From positions 744,001 to 808,000 of the forward strand of contig BCHS01000005.1 in NCBI GenBank assembly GCA_039545275.1: a stretch of 64,000 bases of DNA. The letters run 5' to 3'. A program made the translations under genes and the position numbers. Under the pieces are notes generated by a model, which was given only the letters and a program-made list of their open reading frames with translations, was not told where the DNA came from and ran no database searches. Within the stretch, counting starts at the first letter, position 1, and every line of letters begins with the position of its first letter. This DNA is from Pseudomicrostroma phylloplanum (Eukaryota; Basidiomycota; Exobasidiomycetes; Microstromatales). Positions 33,077-43,700 of the stretch are shown piece after piece.

Positions 33077-36000
33077 TTAGAAGGCGAAGCCGGGCTGGGT
33101 CTCACTGGCAACGACGCCTATCCGCTCTACTGCTTCTCTTCCCCCATTGCGCTGAGCCTGCTGTTGCTGGTGCTGCTGGTACTGCGCAGCTGCAGCCCCC
33201 GCTTCCCTCCTCTGTCTCAATTGATCCAGCACGTCCTTCAATTCCGTCACCACTCCCGCTTGCGCCCTTGGCCCTCCCACGGCAGTACCACCATCCTGTA
33301 GTACAGCACTCTGCATCCTCCTCGCCTCTTCCCTCTGCTCCTTGACTGCTCGTATCCTCTCCTCGCGAGTCATCTTCCCTGCGCCCCTCCCCTTAGCGTT
33401 CTCTGCGTCAAGACTGCCTGCGATGCCGGTGATGGACTCGAAGACTTCCTCGAGGCCCGGTGGGGGTAGGTGACCGGGAGAGGTGCTCTGCAGGAGGAGG
33501 GAGACGAGGTCCATTTCGTCTGATGCGGAGGCGGATGAGGAGGAGGGGAGCGGAGGGCTGCCTGGTGCTAGACTTGCGGCCGGGGCCGGGGCAACGGAGT
33601 CGTCTGTGATGAGGCTGTGCTCGGTCGTGGTAGGATCGAGGAGGTACGGTATGTCCTTGGAGGCCGTAGCGTCCTCTTCCCCGTCCTCTCCTCCCGAGGT
33701 CGCAATTTGTGAGAGCCCCAATGCACCCTCGATATGGCCATTCAGCCCTCGTGGCGCTACCTCGCTGCTTCGAACACCAGCAGCAAGCGCCGCTTCGCCC
33801 CGCCTCTTCTCCATGCGCAGGATCTTCGATCCGCCCTCCCACTCCTGCGTAATGGACATGATATCGTCCTTGAGACTGTCCCAGATCCGCTCTGCATTCT
33901 CTTTTCGAGCCCCAGCCACGCTTTCGGTGCTCGTGCTCGCACCAGCTTCCGGAAGTGGTGGGGAGCTGACGCTGCTACTGCTGCTGCCGTGAAGGGCGGG
34001 CGGATGCGCCATTGCGAGTTCTTCGGCGCAGGCTCGGAGCTTGACCTGGATGGAGCGGATAGCAGAGGCTAGTGCCTGCGAGCGATCCTCGAAGCCGGTA
34101 AAGGGGACGAGACCAGTGGATCCCGGCAAGACTGTCGGCTCACTTGGTAAGTGGGTGCCATTCTGCTGAGGAAGCTGAGAGGCTGCTCCACTGGATTTGT
34201 CGCCGTTGAGCTCTTGATCGAGGAGGACTGCCATGCGCTTTCTGGTGCCGTCCAAGGTCGCCGCAAAGTCCCTCATCAGAGTCTCGACTTGTTGCCAAGA
34301 ATCACGAGCGCTAAAGTCGGACAGGGAAGCAAACTTGAGCGCCAGCAGATGACAGAGAGCATGTCGACGAAGAGAGTGCATGTTCTCGAACGCTTGACGG
34401 AGTGACAGTAGACTCAGTGGGTCTTCCGACGGCAGCTGGGGCTGTTGAGGCTCATCGACTTGACCGAGGAAATTTCCGGCAAGGCTGCTGGCCAGTCGAG
34501 GACCTGCAGGGCTCACACCTGCGCCACGAAGGCTCCCGGTCCTCCTTAAACTAGTTTGGTGTCGAAGTGGACTCTGCCACGGGATCTGACCATCCAGCAT
34601 CGATTGAGGTGAGCCCAACAGTCGGGACGACGTTCCGATCGAATCACGGCGGTCTGACAAGGCAGAATTGCTCAATCTGGACTCTGGCCTTGACTCTGTG
34701 CTCTGATAGCTGAGCCGCTTCGAGACTGGTGACTCGTTCGGCCCTACCGCATCTGCGCCTTCGACGATGTAGCTCAGTCGACTCCCTCGCCCAGAACGTG
34801 GCTCTGGTACCGTCACTGGTGGCAGGACCTCGCTTGCAGATTCAGTTCCGGACCAGCAGTTTTCGCCTTCGAAATGGCTACCACGCCTTCTTCTCAGCAG
34901 ACTTCCTGTCCTCGATAAAGGCACGCTGCCGCCCTCGGCCTGCGAGCTGTATCGTGCTGACTGAGGGGAGTCATTCGACGTCATCGAATCATTGAAACTT
35001 TCCTCAGCCGATCCGTTCGGGGCGGATCCCATCCAATACCTTGCAGGAGCCGAAGTCAAGCCCCCATTAATTCGGGAAACGGATAAGGGCCCCCAGCTTG
35101 ACCTCTTGGAGCCATTTGAGGTCATTGCCTCGGAGGAGTAAGCAGTGTCTCCCAATGCGCTGCTCCCCGTGAGGAGCGGGAGCAACATGGAGCCCCGGCG
35201 AGACTCCGCATCGCTACGAGGAGATCGAGGAGATCCGGCTGGCTCGCCTGGGTGTGTGGCATCGACGGTAGTATCGCCCAGCGAATAGACCTCGCGTAGG
35301 GACGAAAGCTCTTCGGGCTCCGCGAAGGGCTCCAAGCCCGTGAGCAGGGTACGTGATGCTTGCTTCGCTCCCTCTAGACCCTCGAGAAGGCCTTGCCGAA
35401 GACGACTCATCCTTCGAGCCTCAGGCTGAGCCTGGCGAGTTGGCGTCTCCCCAGCAGCCCCGCCCAGACTGTAGCTCCTACCCATGCGTTCCGAGCTCCC
35501 TGTTACAGCAGTGTACAAGGAACCTCTTCTTCGTACAGGGGATGCGGTCTGAGTTCCTGTCCCGGCCGCTTCGATTCGAGAGATAGGCGGCAGAGGATGG
35601 GTGATCTTGAAGCCTCGAGCGACGAGCTCGACTTCTTGAATGGCTGTCAGCATCTTGTTGAATTGTACGTCAGTGTCCTGGCTACTTTGCACAACCTGGG
35701 CAGCAGCCGCAAGGAGCCTCGTGCAAGTCTGTCTCCGTTCGATGGCTGACCGAAGAGCAAAGCTGGGCATGCCTCCTCCGTAGCTTGTGACTTCAAACGT
35801 CGCTGTTTCACCAGACGATGGGCCATACTGAGCGAGCATGACGGCCGTAGACCAGCTCAGAGCCGTCATAAGAAGCACTGTACGACTCCATGCGCTTGCA
35901 GAGGGGGAAAGCAGCCATAGTAGAGCACTTGCGATGATGGTCGCGTCTCGGATCTGCCTGCTGAAGCCTTGGTTGGGATTGGTAATTGAGCCAGGAGCTG

Positions 36001-37180
36001 AATTGCCATCTGGGCTGATGCGCCCGCTGGAGGCTTCGACTTCGATACGCTTGGTCTGTATCCTGTCTGGTCTCGGCAAGCACTCGGCAACACATTGAAC
36101 ATCTTTCCTTTCTGCCTCATCTCCTGCAGTCGGCCTTGCTGGTGCTCCTCGCGACGAATCGTAGAGCGATATTGAAAGTGAAGAAGTTAAGAGGAAGGAG
36201 GTGCAGATGGCATACTTGAACTTCTCCGCGTAGTTCGCCGCTGTCGATGTCCTGAACTCCGGTAGAGCACGGCGAGTTTGTGTAGAGCGAGCGATAGGCG
36301 AGTCCTGAATCGGGCGATGCGATCCTTTGAGCTGCTCCGGCAAAAGACGAACCAAAGACTCCCATATCTCCTGCATTATGAGTAGTAAAGCATGCTTGAA
36401 TTCTACAATGAACCGTTGTAGCCTATGTAGTGCATGTGATGCTGCTTGTTGGATCTTGACTGGGAGAGGCTCGTCAGAGGCTACCCTGGACTCAGTCTCA
36501 GGCGCCAGCTTTCGAAACGGCACAGACTTCGGCGAACCATAATCTGCCTTGTCGAAGTACTGGGACGACCGACTTGTTCCATCGAAGGGCAGGTCTCCCA
36601 TAGGGCTCTCTGACGGGCTACTCGCCCCGCCCGTCGAGATGACGATGGTCGCTCCCACAGTCGCACTAGCTCTCCGACGTCTTCCCTTGCTGGATCCACC
36701 TTCCCCCCTGCCTTCCGAACGTCTCCTCCTCCTAGCCTCGGGTGAAGGACTCCGGCTGCTAGTGCTCACGATGCTTCCTCGTGGACTACTATAATACCCC
36801 AGATGATCCTCGCCTTCGCCCAGTTCTTCTGAGAGTGTGAGCGGTCGAGATGGGCGGCGATCCTTGTCAGGTGAGGTGCGAGGGCTCCCAGCAGGGCGCA
36901 TAGATGAGGGAGATGAGGAAGAGGATAGGCGCGCCGAGTGGGAATCTGATCGAGAGGTGACCGGTGACTGGGAGATGGTACGAGCTGAGGATGCAGATGC
37001 TATGGAGGAGCATCGCTCCCTGTCCCCTATAGTGCGTGCAGTAGGTGAAAGAGGCATCGAGGTACGGCTCGTTGGCATTTCTGAGACTGCCCCTTCTGAA
37101 GTCGAAGCCTGCCCAGCCTTGAGATGAGACCCGTCTTCCAAGTGAGGGCTGCCCCCTTGGCCACTGCCCGATCGAATCAT
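33077..37180 (-). CDS. Vezatin-like (myosin-binding) membrane protein
   Basis: A single-exon frame of 1367 aa. The first 230 residues are Ser/Arg/Pro-rich. Residues 240-540 resemble the fungal vezatin/myosin-binding domain: amphipathic helices (RFIVEFKHALLLIMQEIWES, 256-275), hydrophobic segments near 322-340 and 410-450, then IQEVELVARGF (514-524) and HPLPPISRIE (528-537), the most diagnostic part. Family members are membrane proteins proposed to receive myosin; yeast Inp2, the Myo2 receptor on peroxisomes, is a distant relative. The C-terminal 800 residues are mostly low complexity with scattered helices (LRRHALCHLLALKF). Function in organelle transport or adhesion is inference; the exact membrane is unknown. 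Confidence 0.75.
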   Translation of the reverse strand: MIRSGSGQGGSPHLEDGSHLKAGQASTSEGAVSEMPTSRTSMPLSPTARTIGDRERCSSIASASSARTISQSPVTSRSDSHSARLSSSSSPSSMRPAGSPRTSPDKDRRPSRPLTLSEELGEGEDHLGYYSSPRGSIVSTSSRSPSPEARRRRRSEGRGEGGSSKGRRRRASATVGATIVISTGGASSPSESPMGDLPFDGTSRSSQYFDKADYGSPKSVPFRKLAPETESRVASDEPLPVKIQQAASHALHRLQRFIVEFKHALLLIMQEIWESLVRLLPEQLKGSHRPIQDSPIARSTQTRRALPEFRTSTAANYAEKFKYAICTSFLLTSSLSISLYDSSRGAPARPTAGDEAERKDVQCVAECLPRPDRIQTKRIEVEASSGRISPDGNSAPGSITNPNQGFSRQIRDATIIASALLWLLSPSASAWSRTVLLMTALSWSTAVMLAQYGPSSGETATFEVTSYGGGMPSFALRSAIERRQTCTRLLAAAAQVVQSSQDTDVQFNKMLTAIQEVELVARGFKITHPLPPISRIEAAGTGTQTASPVRRRGSLYTAVTGSSERMGRSYSLGGAAGETPTRQAQPEARRMSRLRQGLLEGLEGAKQASRTLLTGLEPFAEPEELSSLREVYSLGDTTVDATHPGEPAGSPRSPRSDAESRRGSMLLPLLTGSSALGDTAYSSEAMTSNGSKRSSWGPLSVSRINGGLTSAPARYWMGSAPNGSAEESFNDSMTSNDSPQSARYSSQAEGGSVPLSRTGSLLRRRRGSHFEGENCWSGTESASEVLPPVTVPEPRSGRGSRLSYIVEGADAVGPNESPVSKRLSYQSTESRPESRLSNSALSDRRDSIGTSSRLLGSPQSMLDGQIPWQSPLRHQTSLRRTGSLRGAGVSPAGPRLASSLAGNFLGQVDEPQQPQLPSEDPLSLLSLRQAFENMHSLRRHALCHLLALKFASLSDFSARDSWQQVETLMRDFAATLDGTRKRMAVLLDQELNGDKSSGAASQLPQQNGTHLPSEPTVLPGSTGLVPFTGFEDRSQALASAIRSIQVKLRACAEELAMAHPPALHGSSSSSVSSPPLPEAGASTSTESVAGARKENAERIWDSLKDDIMSITQEWEGGSKILRMEKRRGEAALAAGVRSSEVAPRGLNGHIEGALGLSQIATSGGEDGEEDATASKDIPYLLDPTTTEHSLITDDSVAPAPAASLAPGSPPLPSSSSASASDEMDLVSLLLQSTSPGHLPPPGLEEVFESITGIAGSLDAENAKGRGAGKMTREERIRAVKEQREEARRMQSAVLQDGGTAVGGPRAQAGVVTELKDVLDQLRQRREAGAAAAQYQQHQQQQAQRNGGREAVERIGVVASETQPGFAF

Positions 37181-37882
37181 TGCTGTTGCTTCGGCGAGAG
37201 ATGCTGCTTCATCTGTCGCTGGGGTAACAAGAAACAGCAGGAATCAAGGCTTGTATGCAGTGTGCGATTTGCAGAATGACTGTCTGCCGACAAAAGCCCC
37301 ACTTGATCCCCTTTGAGCGGGCAGAGGACCGAGACCTGTCGCAGCTGTTTGTCCGGCCTTTCCTTCTGATCAGGCACCGGACGTGATCAGGGGTAATTGC
37401 GCCTCGCGGAGAGCAGAGCTTCTGGACGCGCTGACGGCCGGGAATGGCCCACTTGGGGGATGTGGGTCCAAAGCGATGGCGGTGGTGACAACGACCTCTC
37501 CAGATGACTTTGTTATTACCAGGCTGCCTTGATCTTGTGACGAGCGACGGGGAAGGAGGAATGCTACGGCGAGGAAGCGCTGCAGGAGGACGAAAGGAGG
37601 GAGAGCAACACTTCCAGATTGACACTCGCTCGCCTCGGCTGCAGCACCCCGCGCTTCTCCTTCCTCCACTGTGCCCGACCCCGCGTGGCAGATTTGGCAG
37701 ATCACACCCATCTTGAGTCGCTCAACGATGCTATACACAACCACACAATGGGCTCTGCATCACGATGTCTTGACTGGTACAATTACATGTCTTCCGCTTC
37801 TGAGCGGTCGACGGCGACTGGCATGATATAGTACACGGCGCTGGCTCTGCGCTTCTGAGATCCTCCCATCCACTGACCGCTT
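37181..37882. other. Promoter of vezatin-like gene and 3' flank of RPB11
   Basis: About 700 bp, gene-free. Several overlapping short frames on both strands have no motif. No repeat or regulatory site stands out. Confidence 0.4.
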
Positions 37883-38441
37883 CTAAATATCCACATACCC
37901 ATCGCCTCCCTGTGCGCCGTACCCATAGCCACCCGCACCCCCACCATGAGCTCCATTCAGATCCTCCAGATTCCCCACTCCTGCTCCACCAGGCATCCGG
38001 ATGCTGACTTCGGTCTGAAAGCTAGATCGGACCTGGTTGATCTGGGCAATGATGCGTTCGCAGCCTGTACGGAGGGCTTGGATAGGCGTGAGACGGCCGT
38101 CCGTTTGAATGCGGAGCAGAGTGCGAGGCTCGAGCGGGTGGGGGACTTTGTATCCACAGAAGAGGACGCCGGGGACTGCTAGGACGGCGCTACAGGGCCG
38201 GGGCAACAGACAGAATGACGGGACAGTATGAGCTGCTGGCTCTTCTTGACCGCACTATATGCGTACAGCTTCGTCAAGTCCTCACTGCTACTCACTGTCT
38301 CAGCATGTTGCCCATGGTATGATCCTCCTTGTTCAAGATGACCGACACGGCATTCTCAATCTGGGTTTCCTCCTGCACCTCTACCCTCTTCTCTCCCTCT
38401 CCGAGAATGAAGAGGGCGAATCGATCAGGAGCGTTCGACAT
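37883..38441 (-). CDS. RPB11: RNA polymerase II subunit RPB11
   Basis: Two exons, 38441-38296 and 38189-37883, give 150 aa. The first exon has APDRFALFILGEGEKRVEV and NKEDHTMGNMLR; the second has VLFCGYKVPHPLEPRTLLRI and QTDGRLTPIQAL. This is the RPB11/RPC19/alpha-like dimerisation fold that pairs with RPB3 in polymerase II assembly. Human RPB11 has 117 aa and yeast 120. The extra length is a Gly-rich C-terminal tail (about 35 residues, ending GGDGYVDI) not typical of the subunit. The donor (GTGAGT) and acceptor (TGTAG) restore the frame. Confidence 0.95.
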
Positions 38442-39268
38442 GGCTGCCGTCCCTGCTCGGTAGATTGCGAACTCGAGTTGGAGAGGCCTAAGGACATTGA
38501 AGACAGGACAGGCGGAAAGGTCAGCATGCTGTGTCGCAGGCTGGGGCCTCCAAGCTCCTTTCAGGCTCCTCTTGTCGTCCGCTCCCCCTCTATGCCTCCT
38601 TCTATTGAGCTTGTCGGCGATATCATATACCGTTGTAGTAATATTGGATCATACCCACCGAGACTAAGTCGTGTCTCGATGGTCCGACAGTGTGAATATG
38701 ATAGTTCTCGTAATCATCTATGCCTTTGCAGCCAGTGTCATTGCCCCATCGGCCTCTTCCGTATAGTGATCGCCTAGCTCACCTTTATGATCGAATGGTC
38801 CTGCCCTGCTCTACGTTTCTTGACAAGGGCAGCCAGAAGCGAAGGAAGGAAAAGACGGGCGATGGTGGCCTGGCCTGGCCTGGCCTGTGTGCGTCGCGTG
38901 GGTGTGGATGTCGAATGCGCGGTGTGTGTGTGGTCTGGCTCCGCTCCGCTCCGAGGGTGCGAATGCGTCTTAGCGTGGGCGTGGGCACAGGCGTGGGCAC
39001 AGGCTGGGCCAAGGTGGGGGGGGGCGATGCCCGATGGGCGTGGCTGCTGCCCTTTGATTTCAAAATCTATGCGTGCTCCCCGCCCATGACGGCTCCTCCT
39101 CCGCCATTACCACCTCTGATCCCCGCAATTGCCCGCATCCTCCGCACTTTCCCCCACTTGACCTTCATTGCCGCTTGCAGTCAGTCCATCGACAACCGAA
39201 TATCCCCACTGCTCCCGATTATTCCGCTCACCCCGCCATTCAATCTCGCATCCAAAGACCCTACAAGT
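38442..39268. other. Divergent intergenic region with GC-rich repeats
   Basis: Divergent spacer between RPB11 (-) and the small protein at 39269 (+). It contains a GGCCT tandem tract (38867-38886) and a repeated GCGTGGGCACAG near 38980-39005. A plus-strand frame runs through it, but its composition is driven by these repeats and it is not included in the downstream gene. Confidence 0.45.
38867..38886. repeat. GGCCT tandem tract
   Basis: Four adjacent GGCCT units. Within 150 bp downstream is a second GC-rich tandem, GCGTGGGCACAG repeated with a short variant (GCGTGGGC). Confidence 0.7.
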
Positions 39269-39913
39269 ATGTCCTCACCCAGCGCATCCTCCAGCAGTTC
39301 CTTTCAGACTCGCTACCAGGAAAGCGCCACCTCGTCTGGTCGAACCACCCCTGATCCATCTCATCACGCACAGTCCTCCTCTTACAATCCTTCGAAAGCA
39401 ATGGCAATGGCACAGCCTCAACCACAGCCGCCACGCAGGTCATCCACACCCGCATCGTCCTTCCTGGCGCCACGCTTCTTTGGAGGTTACCCATACGACT
39501 CCATGGTGGCTGCCAACGCCAACTCGCAGCAGGCCTCGTCCAACACAAGTGGAGCTGGTGGGAGTGGAAGCGGAGCACCCAATGGACCACCAAGGAGGAC
39601 TTCCTTCGGCACATCGCTCGGTGGACGTTTGAGCGCACTCAGCTCTCTTGGACTTGGTGGAGGTGCCTGGTCTCAACCTCCAACCTCGCCTTCTCTGCAA
39701 AACCAACAGCCAGCCTCTCAGACTTCCTCTGCAGCAGCCTCACCTAGGCTCAGACCAGCCGACAAGGCAGCTGTAGCGCCCGTCACTGCCTCAACGGAAG
39801 GCGGGAAACCGAGGGGAGCGCAGCAGGTCGAGAAGAGGCACATTTGCGTGCCTGATGGATGTGGTGGGTTCGTCACAGTCGAAAGGAGGGATAGGCGGCC
39901 GTCACAGGCCTGA
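39269..39913 (+). CDS. Low-complexity Ser/Pro/Gly-rich hypothetical protein
   Basis: 214 aa from the ATG at 39269, which follows a gene-like leader; the same frame is open upstream but repeat-driven. The protein is Ser/Gln/Ala/Gly-rich with basic patches (PPRRSST, PPRRTSFGTS) and a more ordered end (KRHICVPDGCGGFVTVERRD). It has no signal peptide, membrane segment or recognised domain. The conserved-looking C-terminal block with two cysteines suggests it is a real gene, perhaps a disordered regulatory protein, but no function can be assigned. Confidence 0.45.
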   Translation: MSSPSASSSSSFQTRYQESATSSGRTTPDPSHHAQSSSYNPSKAMAMAQPQPQPPRRSSTPASSFLAPRFFGGYPYDSMVAANANSQQASSNTSGAGGSGSGAPNGPPRRTSFGTSLGGRLSALSSLGLGGGAWSQPPTSPSLQNQQPASQTSSAAASPRLRPADKAAVAPVTASTEGGKPRGAQQVEKRHICVPDGCGGFVTVERRDRRPSQA

Positions 39914-40762
39914 GGAGCGAACTTGTCCTGGGAGAAGAGCAGGATGAAGGCAAAGCCTGCGTTGCTGTGCTCCTCCTCTCCCCGGGCACTCTCGTCTCTA
40001 TTTGATGATTCCCTCACATTGGATGTCTGCAGGCTGGCAGACACAAACAGCTCACAGGGCCATCGTCCAGCTGCTGGACTGGTGCGACGTACAGCGTAAC
40101 TCACAAGGAGTCTCATAACTTTACGGAGGCCCGATTGCATCAGTGCGAAAAACCAGGGCCGATCGTGGCTGCTGCAACACCTGGCCCATGTAGGACATCT
40201 CCACCACATACGGTCTCTGTGACGGCTCAGCTCATTTCCATCGCTTCGTACACGTCACGTGCACCAGGTCCTCCACTGCTTCGCTTCGGTTTCTTCTTGC
40301 TTCTCTCCTCTCTACCCCATACTACCCTTGATCTAACATTGTCGCAGGAGTCTCGCGCAGTCGACCTCTCTTTCTGTATCATATTGCTTTGCATCCTCTC
40401 GTAGCTTAGCTCGTCACTTTGGTAATACCGTTCCGATCGTCTCTTCACCGTGACAGTGTCTCTCTCTCTCTTGGGAGTAGATGGTCCATTGTGACTTAGT
40501 GCGGCTCGTTAGGTACAGTCCGCCTGGCTTGATATCGATGGTGTTCTCAAGGCGCTCCACATCCTCGCGTGCCGAAAAAGGCGACACGACGCAGCTCCGC
40601 CTTCCTGGTCCAGGCGAAGGCTGGCTGGTGCTCCTCTCCGCTCGTCCCTCTCAACCTCAAAGGCCATACCCATCAGAGTGATACCAACGCCTTATCTACG
40701 TTTGGCTCATCTCACCTTTTGCCACTCGCACGTCCGTACCCTCGTAGCCATACATCCTCATC
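39914..40762. other. Promoter region of VPS10
   Basis: About 850 bp between two plus-strand genes. It includes a TC microsatellite (40459-40470) in a pyrimidine-rich stretch likely to be leader sequence. No gene was seen. Confidence 0.45.
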
Positions 40763-43700
40763 ATGGCTGTGGAACGGCGGACGATGCGCCGAGGTATCAT
40801 ACCCCCGCTTCGGCGCATCTTTCACTTGGTGGCTACCCTTACCTTCCTCGTCCTCCTGCTCCTACCTTCATCGACGTCGGCCGCTAAAGCTCCCGATGTG
40901 AAGCTCTCGAGATTCGAGTCTTTGCCAGCTCGGCTCTCTTACTTCGATGATAGCCCCGTCGTCCTCTATCATGATTCGATGAGAGGCACCGTCTATCGGT
41001 CCCCTGACGAGGGTAAGACGTGGCAGCAAGTGTCTGGCATTCCCAGCGGGCAGGCATATATGCTCATGGAGCATCCCTATGACAAGCGCATGGCCTTCAT
41101 TCTATCTTCTGGCAAGACTCACTGGCGGTCAGCAGACCGGGGTACTACTTGGCAGCAGTTCAACACCCCAGAGCCACCGGCCGTGAGGGTAGGAGCGCCC
41201 CTGGAGTTCAACGCAGACGAGAAGCACTGGAACTCGATCATCTTCACTGGCAAGAAGTGCAAAGGCTGGTCGCCATGGGGTGGGATGATCTGTCATGACG
41301 AAGCCTATCACACTTCGGATGGGTTTGCAACAGATCCCAAGCCCCTGGTGGAGTACATTGTCCACTGCAACTGGGCAAAGTCTTCGCCTCAGCTCGTAGT
41401 CAAGCCGGAGCTCCTCAATCGGATATTCTGCATCGCCTGGGAGGACAGTCCTTCCGGAGGAGGTACCTCGACGCGACTGCTCGATCCGAGACATATCTTA
41501 CAGAGTCGTCAGGCTGGTTCGGGGCATGCTATCACCCCCAGAGCTAGCGGTGCCACACGCCTCTTCTACAGCGACGACTTCTTTGCCACTAAACATCTCG
41601 TTGAGTTGGACATGGGCCGGGACGCCAAGAATTTTGTAGGACTTGGCCCCTCGAAGCGGTATCTGGTGACCGCTCTGAGGGATATACAGAGCTCGACGGG
41701 AGGCAATGCAGGCACGGAAATGGCGATGTTCGTCTCCACTGATGGAGACAAGTGGCGCAAGGCCAACTTCCCTCACGGGCACGGTCTGAGGGAGAATGCC
41801 TATACAGTCGTAGACTCTACTCTGCACTCATTGGTAGTAGACGTTCTTGACGCTGCTGGGACTTCTACTGGCACTCTGTTCACGAGCGATTCCGAAGGTA
41901 TTCACTTCGTCAAGAGTCTAGAGGCTACAAGCCGGAATGCCCAGGGCATCATCGACTTCGAACACCTCGAGAACATCGAAGGCGTAGGGCTCGCCAACGT
42001 CATCACAGGTCTCGCAGGCGGTACAGCCGAGAGGCTCACTCGAACCATGATCACATGGGATGATGGAAGCAGGTGGAACTACATCAAGGCGCCCAAGGCT
42101 ACCGGCGTCAAGTGCGATGTAAACGACGTAACACGCTGCTCGCTGAATCTCTACTCCGTCACAAAGCTTCACAATATCGGCAGGGTGTTCTCTTCCACTG
42201 CCCCTGGCTTTGTAATGGGGGTCGGATCCATCGGCGATCGTCTTATGCCTTACGAGGAATGTGATACCTTCCTCAGTACGGATGCCGGTCGTACCTGGAC
42301 GATGGTCTCTCAGGACGCCCACAAGTACGAATTCGGAGACCAAGGCAGTATTCTGGTCATTGTGGATGACGAGGACTCGACTGATCATGTCAGCTATTCG
42401 TTCAATCAGGGCAAGACGTGGGAGAAGCTTGCCTTGGGCGTCAAGATGAGAGCCAAGATCCTCACAACCATCCCAGATAGCACCTCCCAGAAGTTCCTCC
42501 TCATCGGAACTCAGAATCGGGAGGATGCCGGGACGCAGCCACGCCAGGTGGTCGCCTTCCTGGACTTCGCAACAGTAGGCAAGCGTAAGTGTGGGGCGAA
42601 GGACCTGGAGAAGTGGTATGCAGAGAGCGATGGTACGGCTGGGCCGAAGTGTCTGATGGGACACAGGCAGTGGTTCGCACGACGCAAAGCAGATGCCGAC
42701 TGCGTGGTCGCCGACAAGTTCCACGATCCCGAGGGCAAGGAAGAGGCTTGCCCATGCACCGACGACGATTACGAGTGCGACTTTGGCTATGCCCGAAGCG
42801 ACAATGGCGTTTGCATTGCCTTGGGACGGGAGACAATTCCGGCCGGAGAATGCGATACATCTCGTAAGACTACCTATCTGGGCTCATCCGGATATCGCAA
42901 GATACCTGGCAACACCTGCGATCCCTCGAAGGGAATGAGAAAGGATGCAAAGATCAGCAAACCCTGCACACAAGGAGCTCCTCAGTCCGGGACCATCGCT
43001 GTGCAGCGACACGACTTCCCTGGGCTTATCGTCGACCATGTTTGGATTCCAGGGTCGAGCGTTGTCCTCGCGCAAGTCGATGACGGCTCGATATGGAGGT
43101 CTACAGATGATGGGGCATCTTGGACTGAGATGCACGCTGCTCCTGCTTCCAGCGATGCAAATCTCCGCTTCCTTGCCATGGCTCTGCATGACTATGATCA
43201 GGAGAGGGCATATCTGATCACTGCTGGGCTCCGAGTGTGGTACACGTACAACGGCGGCAAAAACTGGGACTCCTTCATTCCTCCGCTGCCCGCGAATGGG
43301 CTGGGAATTCCCATCTTGCGCTTCCATCCTCTCAAGAGTGACTGGCTCATCTGGGTGGGCAGTCGAGACTGCACCACGTCTACAGGCAGCAACTGCCGAA
43401 GTGAAGCGTGGTATTCTCTAGACCACGGGAGGAACTGGAATCTCATCGACTCCTACGTCAAGTTCTGTGACTGGGCAAGAGCCAAGCACTTCCCAGTCGA
43501 TTCCTTGGCTATCATGTGCGGATCATACAAGGATAAGGTGGGCTCCCAGCTGGCCTTTGACTCGAGGAATGACCTTCAGCTTGTGTGGGGCACGCCTTAC
43601 TACAAGAACAAGCGAGTTCTGTTCCCGAACGTTGCTGGCATCGCTCTCTTCCAGGAGTTCCTTGTCGTAGCCGAGCTGCTACGCGCCACTGGCACACTAT

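Noticed and set aside
38720..39268. N-terminal extension of the gene at 39269
   Set aside because: Composition comes from GC-rich tandem repeats; the ATG at 39269 follows a leader-like CT-rich stretch.
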